Source of the DNA: an uncultured bacterium | Lineage (GTDB): Bacteria; Desulfobacterota_D; UBA1144 | Direction: 5' to 3' | Assembly (NCBI GenBank): GCA_913050325.1 | Contig: CAJWZP010000005.1 | Coordinates: 1-45,091 of the forward strand | DNA: 45,091 nt | Shown: positions 42,274 to 45,091 of the stretch, piece by piece | Layout of the letters: each line of letters opens with the position of its first letter | How positions within the stretch are numbered: the stretch's first letter is position 1 | Notes under the pieces: generated by a model | Told to the model about the DNA's origin: nothing | Database searches by the model: none | The model's input: the letters and a program-made list of their open reading frames with translations, nothing else | Translations under genes and position numbers: made by a program

Positions 42274-43563
42274 ATGAAAATAATTAGTTTATCAAAAAGC
42301 AAAATAAATGATCAAATTGTTAAATTAAGAAAGTCACAAGAAGAGGACTTTAAAATTGTTGACAAATCTGTTGAGAATATTATCAATGATGTTAGAAAAT
42401 ATGGCGATAAATCATTATACAAATTCACAAATGAATTTGACCAAATTAAATTAAAATCATTAATTTTAGATACTAATCTTATTAATAGATCGGATAATCA
42501 ATTATCCAATAAATTAAAATTATCTATTAAAAATTCAATTAAAAGAGTTTCCTTTTATCAGAAAAAGAAATTAACTAAATCATATCAATTTAAAGATAGT
42601 TTAGGTAATAAATTAGGATGGATTGTCACTCCTCTACAGAGAGTCGGTGTATATGTTCCGGGCGGCACTGCGGCCTATCCCTCAAGCTTAATTATGACCG
42701 CATCTCTTGCAAGAACTGCTGGTGTTAAAGATGTTATCGTTTTTACACCACCATCAGAGAATGGTATTAATCCTGCCATATTATATGTTTGTAAACTTTT
42801 AAATATAAAAGAAGTTTATAACGTAGGTGGTGCACAAGCTATTGCAGCAATGGCTTATGGAACTAAAACTATTAAAAAAGTTAATAAAATTGTTGGTCCA
42901 GGTAATATTTATATTGCATCCGCAAAAAGAAAAGTTTTTGGTCAAGTAGGTATAGATATGGTGGCGGGACCAAGTGAAGTTTTAATTATTGCAGATTCGA
43001 CCGCTAATCCAAGAGTTTTATCAAGGGATTTATTGGCTCAGGCAGAACATGATGTTAATGCAAGTTCTATACTTTTGACAACTTCAAAGAATTTAGCAAA
43101 ACAAGTAAAATCTAAAGTTGACCAAGACACATCTTTATCTAAAAGAAAGAATATTGTTGAAAAGTCTTTGAAGAAGAATGGGAAAATTTTTATTTTACCA
43201 TCTATAGATGCATGTATAGAATTTACAAATCTATATGCACCTGAGCATCTGCAAATAGTTATTAAATCACCAGATAAAATAATTAAAAAAATTAATAATG
43301 CAGGATCTATATTTCTTGGTATTAATTCCGCTGAAGCTTTTGGTGATTACATTGCAGGACCTAGCCACGTGTTACCAACAAGTGGAAATGCAACTTTTTC
43401 TTCACCCCTAAGTTCATTAGATTTTATTAAATATTCAAGCCTAACATCTATTTCTAAGAAGGGATTAAAAAAACTTTCTTCTCAGGTTCAAGAACTTGCA
43501 GAATCTGAGGGTCTTTACGAACATTCAAATTCAATAAAGGTAAGAATTAATAATGAAAATTAG
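42274..43563 (+). CDS. hisD: Histidinol dehydrogenase
   Basis: A zinc enzyme for the last two steps of histidine synthesis, histidinol to histidine with 2 NAD+. 429 residues, usual length. Family blocks: RVGVYVPGGTAAYPSSLIM (about 127-145), VGGAQAIAAMAYGT, KIVGPGNIYIASAKRKVFGQVGIDM, AGPSEVLIIAD, LLAQAEHDVNA with catalytic Glu/His and APEHLQIV, and AGPSHVLPTSGNA with a zinc ligand. The 3' end overlaps hisC by 11 bases. Confidence 0.97.
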   Translation: MKIISLSKSKINDQIVKLRKSQEEDFKIVDKSVENIINDVRKYGDKSLYKFTNEFDQIKLKSLILDTNLINRSDNQLSNKLKLSIKNSIKRVSFYQKKKLTKSYQFKDSLGNKLGWIVTPLQRVGVYVPGGTAAYPSSLIMTASLARTAGVKDVIVFTPPSENGINPAILYVCKLLNIKEVYNVGGAQAIAAMAYGTKTIKKVNKIVGPGNIYIASAKRKVFGQVGIDMVAGPSEVLIIADSTANPRVLSRDLLAQAEHDVNASSILLTTSKNLAKQVKSKVDQDTSLSKRKNIVEKSLKKNGKIFILPSIDACIEFTNLYAPEHLQIVIKSPDKIIKKINNAGSIFLGINSAEAFGDYIAGPSHVLPTSGNATFSSPLSSLDFIKYSSLTSISKKGLKKLSSQVQELAESEGLYEHSNSIKVRINNEN

Positions 43564-44623
43564 AATAAAAAAAAATCTAATAGATTTAGAACCTTATTTG
43601 CCAGATGCAGTAGACTTTGCTGTGAGATTAAATGCTAATGAGTCGCCATATAACAATGATAAGTTTTTATTAGAAAAAATATCAAATTCAAAATATTCAA
43701 AGTTTTTGAATAAAAATTCTTTAAATCGATATCCTGATCCTACATATCAAACCTTAATAAATAAAATTGCAAAAAATCATAATGTTAAAGAAAATCAAAT
43801 TATTTTATCCAATGGTTCCGATGAGTTAATTTCATACTTATTAACTTGCCTTAGTGGTAAAACTAATTCTGTTTTAACGTTTAATCCTACATTTTCAATG
43901 TATGAAATCTTATCGAAAGTTTTTAATGTTAATTGTTATAAAATATCATTAGATAAAAATTTTGATATTCCAATATTAAAAACTATTTCCAACATAAAAA
44001 AAAATGACCCAGATATTATATTTATAGCCTCTCCTAATAATCCTTCAGGTAATGATTTTTCGAAAGAAAAAATAAGGGAAATTATTGATATATCAAATGG
44101 TTTAGTTGTTATTGATGAGGCTTATAGTGATTACTCTAATAATTCTTTTGTTCCACTTGTTAAGAAATTTAAAAATCTTGCAATAATGAAAACCATGTCA
44201 AAAATTGGTTTTGCATCACTACGAGTAGGATATTTGATCTCAAACAAAGAAATTATAAACGCATTAAATAAAGTTAAATTACCCTATAATGTTTCAACAT
44301 TATCAACTATAATCGCTCAAGATTTTTTCGATAATAAAAAGAAATATATCAAAAATATTGAAGAAATTAAGAATCAAAGGGATTATCTTTTTAAAAATCT
44401 ATTAAAAATTAATAAAATTAAGCCATATCCATCAAATTCTAATTTTATATTTATTTATTCTCAATATGCTGCTAAATTATCTCGCTATATGGAAAGTAAT
44501 AAAATAAAAATAAAAACTTTTAATCCTAAAAAGTTAAAGAATTATTTCAGGGTAACTATTGGCGAAGCTAAAGAAAATAAAAAATTTTTAAAATTTCTTT
44601 ATAAATTTTTTGAGAACAATTAA
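43553..44623 (+). CDS. hisC: Histidinol-phosphate aminotransferase
   Basis: A PLP enzyme converting imidazole-acetol phosphate and glutamate to histidinol phosphate. 356 residues, fold type I. The N-terminal VRLNANESPYNN, SNGSDELI, SPNNPSG (substrate and PLP contacts), VVIDEAYSDYS and the PLP-binding Lys217 in TMSKIGFASLRVGY are in order. AAGGTAAG inside hisD provides the ribosome-binding site. Its last 36 bases overlap the end of the convergent lnt gene. Confidence 0.95.
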   Translation: MKIRIKKNLIDLEPYLPDAVDFAVRLNANESPYNNDKFLLEKISNSKYSKFLNKNSLNRYPDPTYQTLINKIAKNHNVKENQIILSNGSDELISYLLTCLSGKTNSVLTFNPTFSMYEILSKVFNVNCYKISLDKNFDIPILKTISNIKKNDPDIIFIASPNNPSGNDFSKEKIREIIDISNGLVVIDEAYSDYSNNSFVPLVKKFKNLAIMKTMSKIGFASLRVGYLISNKEIINALNKVKLPYNVSTLSTIIAQDFFDNKKKYIKNIEEIKNQRDYLFKNLLKINKIKPYPSNSNFIFIYSQYAAKLSRYMESNKIKIKTFNPKKLKNYFRVTIGEAKENKKFLKFLYKFFENN

Positions 44624-45091
44624 AATAATAAATGTTAAATAGAATAAATTATATATATTTTTTTTATTCTCGTAGTAAAAGGTTTTTTGTTTAATAATTG
44701 GAAGATCAAAAATGATTTTGTCCACTTTATTTGCATCAATTTTTCTTAATATTTTTCCATTAGGTGATATAACAGCACTAATACCATTATTTGCAGATCT
44801 TATAAAAAATTTATTTTGCTCTAGGGACCTAGGTATAGAAAGCATTAGATGTTGATAGGATGCTATTGAATCACCATACCATATATCATTAGTAATATTT
44901 ATTAGTAACCCAGAATCCTTATCAGTTTTATTATCTGATAGATTATTTTCAAAAAGATCTTCATAACAGATATAAATTTCTGCAAAAATATCTTTTTTTA
45001 TTTTAATAAATTTATCTTTACCTTTTTTTAAATCAATAAAATTATCATATCTTGGTATTAATTTAGATATTATTTTTTTAAATGGATAGTA
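44588..45091 (-). CDS. lnt: Apolipoprotein N-acyltransferase, C-terminal part
   Basis: Adds the third acyl chain to lipoproteins in the inner membrane, a Gram-negative trait. The frame is open from the right edge and gives the last 167 residues. The nitrilase-domain catalytic cysteine is in IYICYEDLF, followed by LLINITNDIWYGDSIASYQHL (the family's N-x-x-W-F/Y-G-x-S and QH blocks, more than one segment), SANNGISAVISPNG and a final transmembrane helix before a Lys-rich end. The upstream membrane region and the other catalytic residues lie outside the window. The stop lies 36 bases inside convergent hisC. Confidence 0.9.
   Translation of the reverse strand, partial: YYPFKKIISKLIPRYDNFIDLKKGKDKFIKIKKDIFAEIYICYEDLFENNLSDNKTDKDSGLLINITNDIWYGDSIASYQHLMLSIPRSLEQNKFFIRSANNGISAVISPNGKILRKIDANKVDKIIFDLPIIKQKTFYYENKKNIYNLFYLTFIILIVLKKFIKKF

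Noticed and set aside
1-45091. CRISPR array, insertion sequence, prophage or attachment site
   Set aside because: No regularly spaced repeats, transposase, integrase or phage genes were found; the only tandem repeat is the coding one at 41-100.

Overview
The window is a gene-dense, AT-rich (about 30% G+C by eye) stretch of a bacterial chromosome. It encodes a Gram-negative envelope (apolipoprotein N-acyltransferase, a SurA-like chaperone, TatC) and aerobic respiration through a caa3-type cytochrome oxidase. Intergenic gaps are tiny, neighbouring genes often overlap by 1-11 bases, and even convergent genes overlap, which suggests a streamlined, probably marine, free-living lineage. Placement is uncertain. 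The order serA-hisZ-purA is seen in Alphaproteobacteria. The long PurC, the zinc-ribbon/rnhA/rnpB cluster, the giant S41 protease and the A2-type caa3 operon with a C-terminally anchored SCO protein look more like Deltaproteobacteria, SAR324 or other deep marine groups. I see no mobile element, phage, CRISPR array or clear pseudogene. No gap between genes exceeds 300 bases.

Layout. 1-215 (-): start of an unrecognised protein with repeated peptides. 349-3145 (+): sulfurtransferase sseA, a short SufU-like scaffold and a 450-residue nitroreductase-like protein. 3150-6764 (-): tatC, a mesaconyl-CoA-hydratase-like MaoC protein and an acyl-CoA ligase. 6868-10952 (+): serA-hisZ-purA. 10943-13721 (-): purC, a cation/Ca2+ exchanger and phoH. 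13801-16892 (+): tRNA-Val, thrS, infC, rpmI, rplT. 16940-21340 (+): glycine cleavage genes gcvT-gcvH-gcvP. 21344-31582 (-): one long operon of S41 protease, DppB-type permease, truA, FAH-family protein, leuB, mfd and a SurA-like chaperone. 31620-34469 (+): nadE, tyrS. 34512-36078 (-): tRNA(CAU), zinc-ribbon protein, rnhA, rnpB. 36221-42231 (+): sco-coxB-coxA-coxC-coxD-ctaA-ctaB. 42274-44623 (+): hisD-hisC. 44588-45091 (-): 3' part of lnt.

Functionally this is mostly core metabolism and information processing: serine, glycine and one-carbon flow (serA, gcvTHP), histidine (hisZ, hisD, hisC), leucine, purines, NAD, translation, transcription-coupled repair, and a complete set of structural oxidase genes with heme A synthesis and copper delivery.

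No clear new multi-gene system is evident. The points most worth a second look are: infC apparently starting at AUA behind a perfect Shine-Dalgarno sequence and overlapping the thrS stop; a recurring arrangement of a -10-like hexamer 6-9 bases before an ATG with no Shine-Dalgarno sequence (sufU, gcvT, S41 protease, nadE, tyrS, hisD), which predicts leaderless mRNAs; the repeat-bearing protein at the left edge behind two overlapping inverted repeats; the oversized nitroreductase-like protein next to sulfur-handling genes; and the large multi-domain S41 protease coupled to an orphan permease.
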